Assembly: GCA_024279575.1 (NCBI GenBank)
Contig: JAJRRJ010000229.1
Location: 1 to 17,564 of the forward strand
Origin: Alphaproteobacteria bacterium
Lineage (GTDB): Bacteria; Pseudomonadota; Alphaproteobacteria; Rhizobiales; Devosiaceae
Direction of reading: 5' to 3'
DNA: 17,564 bases
Part shown: positions 7,201 to 15,004 of the stretch, piece by piece
Layout: each line of letters starts with the position of its first letter
Numbering within the stretch: the first letter of the stretch is position 1
Program-made: the position numbers and the translations under genes
Notes under the pieces: model-generated
Databases searched by the model: none
What the model saw: only the letters and a program-made list of their open reading frames with translations
Told to the model about the DNA's origin: nothing

Positions 7201-8550
7201 ATGAATAGGTCTTATCTCATAAAGGGCGCAGATGGCGCAAAGGGCACAAAAGGAATTGTTATTGCCGCCCCCAATTCGGGGTCCGGCAAAACAATTTTTA
7301 CAACCGGACTGGTTGGCGCGTTAACCGCAAGCTCTCTTAAAGTTGCTGTTGCAAAAACCGGTCCCGATTATATTGATACGTCATTTCTTGGCGGGGCGGC
7401 TAAATCACCCGCACTTAACCTTGATCCCTGGGCCATGGATGAGCAGCGCATAAAGGCTCTGGTAAATGCCCATTGCTCGGATGCAGATATACTGGTTATT
7501 GAGGGGGTAATGGGGCTGTTTGATGGGGCAGTTGATGGGACCGGATCAACCGGTGATTTGTCGGAAATGCTTGAATTACCTGTTTTGCTTGTGGTGGATG
7601 CCGCCCGGCAATCCCAGTCTGTTGCAGCCCTGATTTCAGGGTTTGCAAATTGGCGCGATGGGGTGACAATTGTTGGAATAATTTTGAACAATGTTGCCAG
7701 TGAACGCCACGAAAAAATCCTGAAAAAGGCAATAGAACCGCTTGATATCCCCCTTGTGGGGATATTGCGCCGCGATGCACAATTGCAGGTGCCAAGCCGT
7801 CATTTGGGGTTGGTTTTGGCGCATGAAATTCCCCATATTGATGACTTTACCCGCGCTGCAATCAAAATGGTCAGCGATGGGGTTGATCTTGATTTGATCC
7901 GTTCCCTTGCCGCCCCATTGCCAAGGGTAGCGGTCCAAAGCGCATCAGGGATCAAACCATTGGGGCAGCATATCGCCATTGCCCGTGATGCAGCCTTTAC
8001 CTTTATATATGAGCATTGGCTTTGTGACTGGAGAGCGATGGGGGCACAGTTGAGTTTTTTTTCACCTCTGGCAAATCAGCCTCCCGCCCCCGGTGCCGAT
8101 GCCGTTTTTCTTCCCGGCGGGTATCCTGAATTATATGGGGAACAGCTTGGCCAGGCACACGCCTTTTTCGCCGCTTTAGCAGCAGCGCGCAATCGTGGCG
8201 CCCTCATCTATGGGGAATGTGGAGGGTATATGGTTCTGGGGCAAACCCTGCGCGATAAAAACGGGCTAACGCACAAAATGAGCGCTTTGTTGCCGCATGA
8301 AACATATATTGACCGGCCCCGCCGCACTTTGGGCTACAGGCGTTTGCAACACTGCTCCCCGCTTCCCTGGTCAAATCAGCTAATGGCCCATGAATTCCAT
8401 TATTCTTCAAGTTCGCCCCACAACCTGCCCCCCCTGTTTGAGGCCACCGATGCCCTGGGGCAAGCCCTTGAACCCATGGGGGCGGTTGATAAAAATGTCA
8501 TGGGCTCGTATGCCCATGTCATTGATGCACAAACAGGGGGACGCCAATGA
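7201..8550 (+). CDS. cbiA/cobB: Cobyrinic acid a,c-diamide synthase (CbiA/CobB)
   Basis: CbiA uses ATP and glutamine to amidate the a and c carboxylates of cobyrinic acid (or hydrogenobyrinic acid in the aerobic route). The N-terminal half is a P-loop synthetase domain: APNSGSGKT close to the start, KTGPDYIDTSF, and VIEGVMGLFDG. The C-terminal half is a class I glutamine amidotransferase-like domain with a GECGGYMVLG nucleophile motif (cysteine about residue 340), then AHEFHYS and the final GSYAHV histidine. There are two possible starts, 7195 and 7201, six bases apart. AAGAAG at 7186-7191 lies 9 nt before 7201 but only 3 nt before 7195, so 7201 (449 residues) is preferred. The stop overlaps the cbiP start (ATGA at 8547-8550). 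Confidence 0.94.
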   Translation: MNRSYLIKGADGAKGTKGIVIAAPNSGSGKTIFTTGLVGALTASSLKVAVAKTGPDYIDTSFLGGAAKSPALNLDPWAMDEQRIKALVNAHCSDADILVIEGVMGLFDGAVDGTGSTGDLSEMLELPVLLVVDAARQSQSVAALISGFANWRDGVTIVGIILNNVASERHEKILKKAIEPLDIPLVGILRRDAQLQVPSRHLGLVLAHEIPHIDDFTRAAIKMVSDGVDLDLIRSLAAPLPRVAVQSASGIKPLGQHIAIARDAAFTFIYEHWLCDWRAMGAQLSFFSPLANQPPAPGADAVFLPGGYPELYGEQLGQAHAFFAALAAARNRGALIYGECGGYMVLGQTLRDKNGLTHKMSALLPHETYIDRPRRTLGYRRLQHCSPLPWSNQLMAHEFHYSSSSPHNLPPLFEATDALGQALEPMGAVDKNVMGSYAHVIDAQTGGRQ

Positions 8551-10037
8551 GTGCCCGCGCATTGATGTTTATGGGAACCGGATCAGACGTGGGCAAGTCG
8601 CTTATTGTGGCTGGTTTGTGCCGCGCCTTTACTAATCGTGGACTAAAGGTAATGCCCTTTAAACCGCAAAACATGTCAAACAATGCCGCAGTTACAAAAG
8701 ATAATGGCGAGATCGGGCGGGCGCAGGCCTTGCAGGCGCGCGCCGCCAGAACCACCCCGCTTACATCCATGAACCCCGTTTTGCTCAAACCAGAACATGA
8801 AAGGGGTGCCCAGGTGATTGTGCGTGGCAAGCGGGTTGCCACCATGTCCGCCTCCAGATATTTCTCTGAGCGCGAAAAATATTTGCCACAGGTAATGCAG
8901 GCTTTTTCAGAAGTCTGTGACCAGGCTGATCTGGTTTTGATTGAAGGGGCGGGCAGCGCTTCAGAAATAAATCTGCGGCACAATGATATTGCAAATTTTG
9001 GTTTTGCCCGCGCCGCCGATATTCCGGTGATGATAATAGGAGATATTCAGCGCGGCGGGGTCATCGCCTCTCTTGTTGGCACATTTAATGTCATTGATCC
9101 CTTGGATGCCGCGCTGGTTGCGGGCACGCTTGTTAATCGGTTTCAGGGGGACTCGGATCTGTTTAAACAGGGGCTTGAACAGATTGAGCAAAGAACAAAT
9201 CGCCCCTGTTTTGGACCTGTTTCTCATTTTGAACAGGCAAATTTATTGCCGGCTGAAGATATTTTAGGGCTGCATACATCAATGCCTCCAAATGAAAGCC
9301 AAAAAATTCTGATCGCAGTACCGCAACTGCCGCGTATTGCAAACTTTGATGATCTGGACCCCTTGAAAATGATGCCGGAGGTGGAGTTGATTATTGTTCC
9401 CCCGGACCAGCCGCTCCCCTTGAACGCGCACCTGATCATTCTTCCTGGATCAAAATCCACACGATCGGATCTGGCATTCTTAAAGGCCCAGGGCTGGGAT
9501 ATTGATCTTGCAGCCCACGCCAGAAGAGGCGGCAGAATTCTTGGAATTTGTGCCGGTTTCCAGATGCTGGGTCAAAGTATATCCGATCCCGATGGAATTG
9601 AAGGCAACCCGGGCACCAGCACTGGCCTGGGTCTGCTTCAGGTTGATACAAAGATGACTTCAGCCAAACAATTGCGCCTTGAAAATGCCCGTGATGCACA
9701 GTTCAATTGCCCTCTGAGCGGCTATCATATGCACATGGGGCGCACATGGGGCACCGACTGTGACCGCCCGTTTTCAATTTGCAACGGGACTTCTGAGGGG
9801 GCTGTTTCCCCTGCTGGAAATGTTATGGGAACCTATTTGCACGGCCTGTTTGGCTCCGATGAATTCAGGGACAATTTCGTGGGAAAACTGGGAGCGCAAA
9901 AAATCTCATTTCTGAACTATGAGGCGCGCATTGAGCAGGTTCTGGACAATCTGGCGCAGCATCTGGAGCAACACCTTGATCTGGATGCTTTGCACAAAAT
10001 TGCAAAACCTGCCAAAATCGGCGCGCAAACTCCATGA
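8547..10037 (+). CDS. cbiP/cobQ: Cobyric acid synthase (CbiP/CobQ)
   Basis: CbiP amidates the b, d, e and g side chains of adenosylcobyrinic acid a,c-diamide in four ATP- and glutamine-dependent rounds, giving adenosylcobyric acid. The 496-residue product has a dethiobiotin-synthetase-like P-loop (MGTGSDVGKS at 9-18), FKPQNMSNNAAVT at 38-50, the EGAGSASEINL segment at 133-143 and GDIQRGGV at 165-172. The C-terminal amidotransferase-type domain shows LPGSKST at 299-305, the nucleophile GICAGFQMLG (Cys335) and GTYLHGLF with His432. All key residues are present and the length is normal. It is coupled to cbiA and cbiB by ATGA overlaps on both sides, so the two amidases and the aminopropanol-attachment enzyme should be translated together. 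Confidence 0.95.
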   Translation: MSARALMFMGTGSDVGKSLIVAGLCRAFTNRGLKVMPFKPQNMSNNAAVTKDNGEIGRAQALQARAARTTPLTSMNPVLLKPEHERGAQVIVRGKRVATMSASRYFSEREKYLPQVMQAFSEVCDQADLVLIEGAGSASEINLRHNDIANFGFARAADIPVMIIGDIQRGGVIASLVGTFNVIDPLDAALVAGTLVNRFQGDSDLFKQGLEQIEQRTNRPCFGPVSHFEQANLLPAEDILGLHTSMPPNESQKILIAVPQLPRIANFDDLDPLKMMPEVELIIVPPDQPLPLNAHLIILPGSKSTRSDLAFLKAQGWDIDLAAHARRGGRILGICAGFQMLGQSISDPDGIEGNPGTSTGLGLLQVDTKMTSAKQLRLENARDAQFNCPLSGYHMHMGRTWGTDCDRPFSICNGTSEGAVSPAGNVMGTYLHGLFGSDEFRDNFVGKLGAQKISFLNYEARIEQVLDNLAQHLEQHLDLDALHKIAKPAKIGAQTP

Positions 10038-10999
10038 GTCTTTCAGTTGCCTTTCTTGCACTGCTGTTGGATCGGTTTGTTGCTTTGCCAAAAGGGCTTA
10101 CTTTGCCCTTGGCCCATCCGGTGGTGTGGCAGGGGTGGTTGCTTGAAAAACTTGAGCGCGGTTTGAATAAAGAAAAATTCCCCCCTGCAAGACGGCGTAT
10201 CGGGGGCATACTTGCTTTGCTGGTACTGATTTTTATCACTTTTTCAATGTCGTTTGCGCTTGTTCAGCTTATAAAAACTCTTCCGTTCTCATGGGTAATC
10301 GAAGCCGCGCTCGCAGCAGTTTTCCTTGCCCACCGCAGTTTGCATGCAGCTGTTGGTGCGGTCGCAGACGCCTTGAGTATATCATTGGACGCTGCCAAAA
10401 TGGCTGTGTCTCATATCGTTGGCCGGGATACCAAAAATCTGGACCAACATGAAATTAGCCGTGCAGCGATTGAAAGCCTGGCCGAAAACAGCTCCGATGG
10501 GATCATTGCGCCCCTGTTTTGGCTCGTGTTGTTTGGCCTGCCAGGGATTGCTGTTTACAAGGCTGTCAATACCGCCGATTCAATGATTGGCCATAAAAAC
10601 CCGCAATACCTGGAGTTCGGATGGGCCAGTGCAAAACTGGATGACGTTGTGAATTTTATACCTGCGCGCCTGTGCGCCCTGTTTTATATTCTGGTTTCTG
10701 GAATTGGTCAGAAAAACCCCGGGACAAAAATTATAAAAAGCTGGCAGGTAACATTTCGCGACGCACCCGCCCACGTGTCCCCCAATGCGGGTTGGCCCGA
10801 AGCGGCTTTAGCGGGGGCTTTGGGTTTTTCCCTTGGTGGCGCGCGCGCCTATGGCGGGAAAATTCTGCATCTTGCAAACATGGGAGCCGGGCGACGTGAT
10901 CTGAACCAATATGATATTGAACGGGCGCTCAAACTATCCGCTAATATGTCCACTTTAGCGCTGATATTGACGGGCTTGCTATCGCTTGCCCGGCTCTGA
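10034..10999 (+). CDS. cbiB/cobD: Adenosylcobinamide-phosphate synthase (CbiB/CobD), membrane protein
   Basis: CbiB attaches (R)-1-aminopropan-2-ol or its O-phosphate to adenosylcobyric acid, making adenosylcobinamide (phosphate). It is an integral inner-membrane protein: hydrophobic segments are visible near residues 58-80, 88-106, 157-176 and 303-320. Family motifs are ESLAENSSDGIIAPLFW at 147-163, NTADSMIGHKNPQY at 179-192, FGWASAKLDDVVNFIPARL at 195-213 and SPNAGWPEAALAGALG at 249-264. The 321-residue length is normal. The last 21 bp overlap the 3' end of cobU on the opposite strand, and no terminator is visible between them. The symbol cobD here means the Pseudomonas-type synthase, not the Salmonella threonine-phosphate decarboxylase. 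Confidence 0.95.
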   Translation: MSLSVAFLALLLDRFVALPKGLTLPLAHPVVWQGWLLEKLERGLNKEKFPPARRRIGGILALLVLIFITFSMSFALVQLIKTLPFSWVIEAALAAVFLAHRSLHAAVGAVADALSISLDAAKMAVSHIVGRDTKNLDQHEISRAAIESLAENSSDGIIAPLFWLVLFGLPGIAVYKAVNTADSMIGHKNPQYLEFGWASAKLDDVVNFIPARLCALFYILVSGIGQKNPGTKIIKSWQVTFRDAPAHVSPNAGWPEAALAGALGFSLGGARAYGGKILHLANMGAGRRDLNQYDIERALKLSANMSTLALILTGLLSLARL

Positions 11000-11536
11000 C
11001 TGCAAATCGGGTATTTGCCCTTTAAGAACCAGAGGAAGTCCTGCAACCACCAGCATTGTGTTGGCGCATACGCCCGCAAGGCGTTGATGCAATATCCCGG
11101 TTTCATCGCGAAATGACCGGGCGATGGAATTTGCCGGAACGATACCAAGGCCCACTTCATTGGAAACAAAAATTACGTCGCTTGATTGAATATGCGCAAG
11201 TGTTTGCACAAGATCCTCGCTCCGCTTCGCTGTGTCCTGTTCAGACAACTCGGCAAGATTGCTCATCCAAAGCGTCAGGCAATCAACAACAATTGCCCGG
11301 TGGGCCGCCGCCGCCTTTTCGATTGTCCGGGATAAATCCAATGGCTCTTCAAATGTAGTGAAAGCACCATTGCGTTCCAGCCGATGCTGTTTAACCCGCG
11401 CTAGCATTTCATCGTCCCTGGCTTGTGCCGTGGCGATATAGGCAGGGTTTGCACAAAGGTTAAGGGCGATTTTTTCCGCCAGAGCGCTCTTGCCGGAGCG
11501 AGCACCCCCCAAAATCAGAAAATGACGACCGCCCAT
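10979..11536 (-). CDS. cobU/cobP: Adenosylcobinamide kinase / adenosylcobinamide-phosphate guanylyltransferase (CobU/CobP)
   Basis: This bifunctional cytoplasmic enzyme phosphorylates adenosylcobinamide and then transfers GMP to give adenosyl-GDP-cobinamide for nucleotide-loop assembly. The 185-residue product begins with the P-loop LILGGARSGKS (7-17), has the HRLER segment whose His51 fits the guanylylated histidine of CobU, a Walker B-like VVDCLTLWMSN at 83-93 and the SNEVGLGIVP motif at 125-134. A strong Shine-Dalgarno sequence (GGAGG on the minus strand, about 11540-11544) precedes ATG 11536. It is transcribed alone, convergent with cbiB (21-bp overlap) and divergent from the sugar-kinase operon. 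A TTGACA hexamer on the minus strand (11593-11598) may be its -35, although the matching -10 is poor. Confidence 0.95.
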   Translation of the reverse strand: MGGRHFLILGGARSGKSALAEKIALNLCANPAYIATAQARDDEMLARVKQHRLERNGAFTTFEEPLDLSRTIEKAAAAHRAIVVDCLTLWMSNLAELSEQDTAKRSEDLVQTLAHIQSSDVIFVSNEVGLGIVPANSIARSFRDETGILHQRLAGVCANTMLVVAGLPLVLKGQIPDLQSEPGKR

Positions 11537-11574
11537 AATTCCTCCAACATTTTGTCATGGCATCAAAATGGGTG

Positions 11575-11589
11575 CGTATGCATACGTAT
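11575..11589. promoter_or_regulatory. Overlapping palindromes CGTATGCATACG / ATACGTAT, possible operator
   Basis: A perfect 12-bp palindrome, CGTATGCATACG (11575-11586), overlaps an 8-bp palindrome, ATACGTAT (11582-11589). CGTAT therefore recurs with a 10-bp spacing, about one helical turn. It lies between the divergent cobU and sugar-kinase genes, and overlaps the place where a cobU -10 would fall relative to the TTGACA at 11593-11598. An operator role is inference; no regulator is identified. Confidence 0.35.
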
Positions 11590-11611
11590 CCCTCATGTCA
11601 ATTATACATGG

Positions 11612-11633
11612 TTTTGCCCTTAATGGGGCAAAA
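11612..11633. promoter_or_regulatory. Inverted repeat TTTTGCCC-N6-GGGCAAAA in the cobU / sugar-kinase intergenic region
   Basis: The arms are 8 bp and perfect, with a TTAATG loop, and the right arm runs on into further A residues. The shape resembles a small bidirectional terminator, but no gene is known to end here from either side: cobU and the kinase diverge from this region. It could be an operator or a leader hairpin of the kinase-zwf-pgl-edd transcript. The structure is seen and the function is not established. Confidence 0.4.
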
Positions 11634-11720
11634 AAGTAAGCGCGTTTTTGCGCATAAAGGCTATTATTTTAGCATAAAACTCCCTACTCTTTGCGCGCAG
11701 ACAATTTTGCTATCACCGTT

Positions 11721-11726
11721 GGGAGC
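11721..11726 (+). promoter_or_regulatory. Ribosome-binding site deciding the sugar-kinase start
   Basis: GGGAGC ends 3 nt before ATG 11730. A longer frame with a TTG at 11691 exists, but no good Shine-Dalgarno sequence lies before it, and the conserved GVDGGGTK motif falls at residue 9 only if translation starts at 11730. Confidence 0.6.
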
Positions 11727-11729
11727 TTA

Positions 11730-12725
11730 ATGGAATTGGGGCATTTATTACTGGGGGTCGATGGCGGTGGCACCAAGTGCCGGATGAGATTGACCGACCA
11801 AAATTTTGAAATGCTGGGTGAGGCGATTATCCATTCGCCTGCTAATCTGCAAATCAGAAATGGTGATGCGGCCCATGCCGCGATCATGGATTTGATCGCA
11901 CTGGTCTATGCGCAGGCTGGTTTGGATGTTTCCATGACCAAACAAACCCACGCCTGTTTTGGCATGGCCGGAGCAAGGCTTCAATCCGCCCGCGATAGTT
12001 TTGTCAAACGGGGCTTTCCCTTTGCCAACGTAAAAGTTGTTGATGATATTGATATCGCGCGCGCCGGGGCACATAAGGGCGAAGATGGCGCAGTATTGAT
12101 CATTGGCACCGGTTCAGCCGGGCTGGGGCGCATCGCCGGTAAGCGGTTGCAAATTGGTGGTTGGGGATTTCTTGTTGGTGATTCCATGGCCGGGGCGGCC
12201 CTTGGGCGTGAATTGTTGCGCAGGTCCCTGCTGGCCCATGAAGGCCTTATTGAAGGGTCGGCTCTCACTGATCACATAATGAACAAGTTCGACAATCTGC
12301 CTGAGAACCTGATGACTTGGTCCTTTGAAAATCCAGATGCTATTGCTGAGGCGCGCGAGCTGGCGCAACAGGAAAAATATGCCCCTCAAACGGGCCATGT
12401 TGATGAAGTAAAGTATATATCCGTTGGCTCAATACATGCCCGCCCCGGAGATTATGGGAAATTTGTTCCGGTCATCTTTGATTATTTTGAGCAGGATGAC
12501 CCTATGGCAAAGCAATTGATTGAGTTTGAACTCGCTGCCATTGATCAGTATGTCTCCTGGTTTTTAGATCGGGAAATTAAGTCTATCGCTGTTGTGGGGG
12601 GGTTGGGGCAACGCCTCCTTCCCATGCTTCAAAAAATCTATCCCGGTGTGCTGGTCCCCCCAATGGCCGACCCGCTGCAGGGCGCTCTAATTCTTGCCCA
12701 TCAATCTAAAACCGTTTCAGGATAA
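11730..12725 (+). CDS. BadF/BadG/BcrA/BcrD-family ATPase, probable sugar or amino-sugar kinase
   Basis: A 331-residue ASKHA-fold kinase. Landmarks are the phosphate-1 motif LLLGVDGGGTKCRMRL at 6-21, VVDDIDIARAGA at 103-114, the phosphate-2 motif LIIGTGSAGLG at 123-133, GGWGFLVGD at 143-151 and an adenosine-like motif VVGGLGQRLLP at 288-298. Characterised relatives include N-acetylglucosamine and glucosamine kinases; the BadF name comes from benzoyl-CoA reductase activators, but the cluster and lack of iron-sulfur partners do not suggest that role. It heads the zwf-pgl-edd operon, the position where alphaproteobacteria often place a glucokinase gene, so it may feed glucose- or glucosamine-6-phosphate into the pathway. 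Residues of about 210-240 (EKYAPQTGHVDEVKYISVGS) look longer than the usual loop. The substrate is unproven. Confidence 0.8.
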   Translation: MELGHLLLGVDGGGTKCRMRLTDQNFEMLGEAIIHSPANLQIRNGDAAHAAIMDLIALVYAQAGLDVSMTKQTHACFGMAGARLQSARDSFVKRGFPFANVKVVDDIDIARAGAHKGEDGAVLIIGTGSAGLGRIAGKRLQIGGWGFLVGDSMAGAALGRELLRRSLLAHEGLIEGSALTDHIMNKFDNLPENLMTWSFENPDAIAEARELAQQEKYAPQTGHVDEVKYISVGSIHARPGDYGKFVPVIFDYFEQDDPMAKQLIEFELAAIDQYVSWFLDREIKSIAVVGGLGQRLLPMLQKIYPGVLVPPMADPLQGALILAHQSKTVSG

Positions 12726-12761
12726 CCTTAAGAAAATTTATTTGAGAACAGGAGAAGTTCA

Positions 12762-14246
12762 GTGTCTTCACGCGTAATTCCGGTTCGACCGTTTGACTAT
12801 GTGGTGTTTGGCGCGACCGGCGATCTCACAAAAAGAAAACTTATCCCCGCGCTTTATTATCGTTTCAAAGCAGGGCAGTTTGACCTGCGTTCACGCATCA
12901 TCGGTATTTCGCGCAGTCCTTTGGACGACAAAAAAATGCAGGAGATTGCCCGGGTCTCAATTCAAAAACATGTGGATGAAATTTATCACGACGCTGATGT
13001 AATCGATCAGTTTGTTTCCTGTTTTTCCTATGTTTCAAATGATGTGACCAATAAAGAGGGCTGGACAGAAATTTCAGAAAAACTGCGTGATGATAAGGAA
13101 GTTGTCCGGGCATTTTATCTCGCCGTAGCCCCCAATCTTTTTGCCCCGATCTGTGAATATTTGAAGGGAAAAAACTATTGCCGCGACGACGCCCGGGTCG
13201 TACTTGAAAAACCGCTGGGGCACGACTTGGCGTCCTCAGTGCAAATCAATGATGCTGTGGGTGAAGCGTTTTCCGAAGACCAGATTTATCGCATCGACCA
13301 TTATCTGGGCAAAGAAACGGTTCAAAATCTGCTCGCCCTGCGCTTTGCCAACGCCATGTTTGAACCCATCTGGAATGCGGCCCATATTGATCATGTTCAG
13401 ATCAGTGTTGCCGAATCCGTTGGCGCCGGCACCCGGGGCTACTATGATGAGGCAGGCGCGCTGCGCGATATGATCCAAAATCATATTTTGCAGCTTTTAT
13501 GTCTGGTGGCGATGGAGCCGCCCGCATCAAACAAACCCAATGCCCTGCGCGATGAAAAGCTCAAAGTGCTGCGCTCCCTCAAACCGCTGGTTGGGGATGA
13601 CCTGAAAAAGAATACCGTTCGCGGACAATATAGAGGTGTGCGTGCAGAAACTGTTGAAGTTGCCTCCTATCAGGACGAACTTCCCGATAACCTCAAAGGC
13701 TCCCACACTGAAACTTTTGTTGCCATCAAGGCCGAAATTGAAAACTGGCGCTGGTCTGGCGTTCCGTTTTATATCCGTACCGGTAAACGCCTTGCCGCCC
13801 GTATGTCCGAAATTGTTATCCAGTTTCGAAAAGTTCCCCATTCGATTTTTTCCAAAGATCAGGGAAGGCCCAGCGCCAACAAGCTGGTTATTCGTTTGCA
13901 GCCCGATGAAGGGGTAAAACTCTTTATGATGATCAAAGACCCCGGACCCGGTGGCATGCGGCTGCGTGAGGTACACTTGAATTTGTCCTTTGCTGATACG
14001 TTTGAAGACCGGGTGCCCGAAGCCTATGAGCGTTTGCTGCTTGATGTAATTCGTGGCGACCAAACCTTGTTTATGCGCCGGGATGAGCTGGAAGAGGCAT
14101 GGAAATGGATTGACCCAATCCGCGCCGCCTGGGATGAAATGCGCGAAGCCCCACAGCCCTATACCGTTGGTACTTGGGGCCCCACCAGTTCTGTTGCCCT
14201 TATCGAGCGTGATGGCCGAACCTGGCATGAGGAAAGTGATTATTGA
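12762..14246 (+). CDS. zwf: Glucose-6-phosphate 1-dehydrogenase
   Basis: Zwf oxidises glucose-6-phosphate to 6-phosphogluconolactone with NADP (or NAD), the entry step of the Entner-Doudoroff and oxidative pentose phosphate routes. The 494-residue product has the dinucleotide-binding VVFGATGDLTKRKLIP at 14-29, EKPLGHD at 149-155, the active-site signature RIDHYLGKE at 177-185 and the catalytic-base region MIQNHILQL (His241). Length and motifs are normal. The start is a GTG at 12762, supported by GGAGAAG at 12751-12757 just upstream. It lies 36 bp after the kinase stop and its own stop overlaps the pgl start (TGATG at 14244-14248), so the genes are co-transcribed. Confidence 0.97.
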   Translation: MSSRVIPVRPFDYVVFGATGDLTKRKLIPALYYRFKAGQFDLRSRIIGISRSPLDDKKMQEIARVSIQKHVDEIYHDADVIDQFVSCFSYVSNDVTNKEGWTEISEKLRDDKEVVRAFYLAVAPNLFAPICEYLKGKNYCRDDARVVLEKPLGHDLASSVQINDAVGEAFSEDQIYRIDHYLGKETVQNLLALRFANAMFEPIWNAAHIDHVQISVAESVGAGTRGYYDEAGALRDMIQNHILQLLCLVAMEPPASNKPNALRDEKLKVLRSLKPLVGDDLKKNTVRGQYRGVRAETVEVASYQDELPDNLKGSHTETFVAIKAEIENWRWSGVPFYIRTGKRLAARMSEIVIQFRKVPHSIFSKDQGRPSANKLVIRLQPDEGVKLFMMIKDPGPGGMRLREVHLNLSFADTFEDRVPEAYERLLLDVIRGDQTLFMRRDELEEAWKWIDPIRAAWDEMREAPQPYTVGTWGPTSSVALIERDGRTWHEESDY

Positions 14247-14944
14247 TGCTTAAGCGCTTTGATTTTGAGAATAATTTGGACCTTGCCCATCATCTGGCCA
14301 GGGCCGTGGCAACAGATATGATGGTGGACATCACAACAAAAGGTAGGGCGTCACTGGCTGTTTCCGGGGGCAGTACGCCAAAGAGTTTTTTTCAGATTCT
14401 GGCAAAAAATCAGGATGTGCCTTGGGAAAAAACTATTATCACTCTGGTTGATGAGCGCTGGGTAGATGCCAGTTCTGAGCGCTCAAATGCGCGCCTGGTG
14501 AAGGAAAACCTGATGCAGGGCCCGGCTGCAAAAGCGCGTTTTTTGCCCCTGTTTTCCGGGGGGGCAGCACCGGATGAAAAAGCTGTCGCTCATACTAACG
14601 CTTCATTGTCAGCGCATCTGCCACTTCCCTTCAGCGCAGTAATTCTGGGCATGGGAAATGATGGGCACACCGCTTCGTTCTTTCCAAAAGGGGATACGTT
14701 AGATGCAGCGCTTAGCGAAGCGGGGCCCGCGTTGGCTATTCGCGCACCCGGCGCAGGAGAGGCGCGAATTACCCTGACTTTGCCCACATTGTTGCAAACA
14801 AGAAGTCTTTATTTACATATTGAAGGCACTGCCAAGCGCCAGACATTGGAAGTGGCACTGGCCGGGAACGAAATTGAACAGATGCCGGTGCGCGCTGTTT
14901 TGTTTCAGGGACAAAAAACTCTTCAAACCTATTGGTGCCCGTAG
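14246..14944 (+). CDS. pgl: 6-phosphogluconolactonase
   Basis: Pgl hydrolyses 6-phosphogluconolactone to 6-phosphogluconate, removing the zwf product. The 232-residue protein belongs to the NagB/DevB-type family. It shows VSGGSTP at 39-45, LVDERWVDASSERSN at 67-81 and ILGMGNDGHTASFFP at 133-147, all hallmarks of this family. ATG 14246 is preferred because it makes a TGATG junction with zwf. A TTG one codon earlier (14243) is also possible, and GAGGA about 14229-14233 could serve either. Sixty bp separate its stop from edd. Confidence 0.95.
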   Translation: MLKRFDFENNLDLAHHLARAVATDMMVDITTKGRASLAVSGGSTPKSFFQILAKNQDVPWEKTIITLVDERWVDASSERSNARLVKENLMQGPAAKARFLPLFSGGAAPDEKAVAHTNASLSAHLPLPFSAVILGMGNDGHTASFFPKGDTLDAALSEAGPALAIRAPGAGEARITLTLPTLLQTRSLYLHIEGTAKRQTLEVALAGNEIEQMPVRAVLFQGQKTLQTYWCP

Positions 14945-15004
14945 CGCAAGACACTGATGTTTTTGTGACACTTATGTGTCCTGAACCAGGAAAATCTGAA
15001 AAAC

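Noticed and set aside
5937..7208. A 423-codon plus-strand open frame opposite cbiD
   Set aside because: It is antisense to a well-conserved enzyme with all its motifs, and its translation shows no recognisable domain or hydrophobic pattern of its own.
13527..14228. A 233-codon minus-strand open frame opposite zwf
   Set aside because: It lies wholly within a conserved zwf gene and encodes nothing recognisable.
14945..15004. GACAC-TTAT-GTGTC hairpin as a pgl terminator
   Set aside because: The stem is only 5 bp and has no following T-run; pgl and edd are probably in one transcript.
11537..15004. HexR-type operator controlling the zwf-edd operon
   Set aside because: I looked for a TGTAATTAAATTACA-like dyad near the kinase, zwf and edd starts and saw none.
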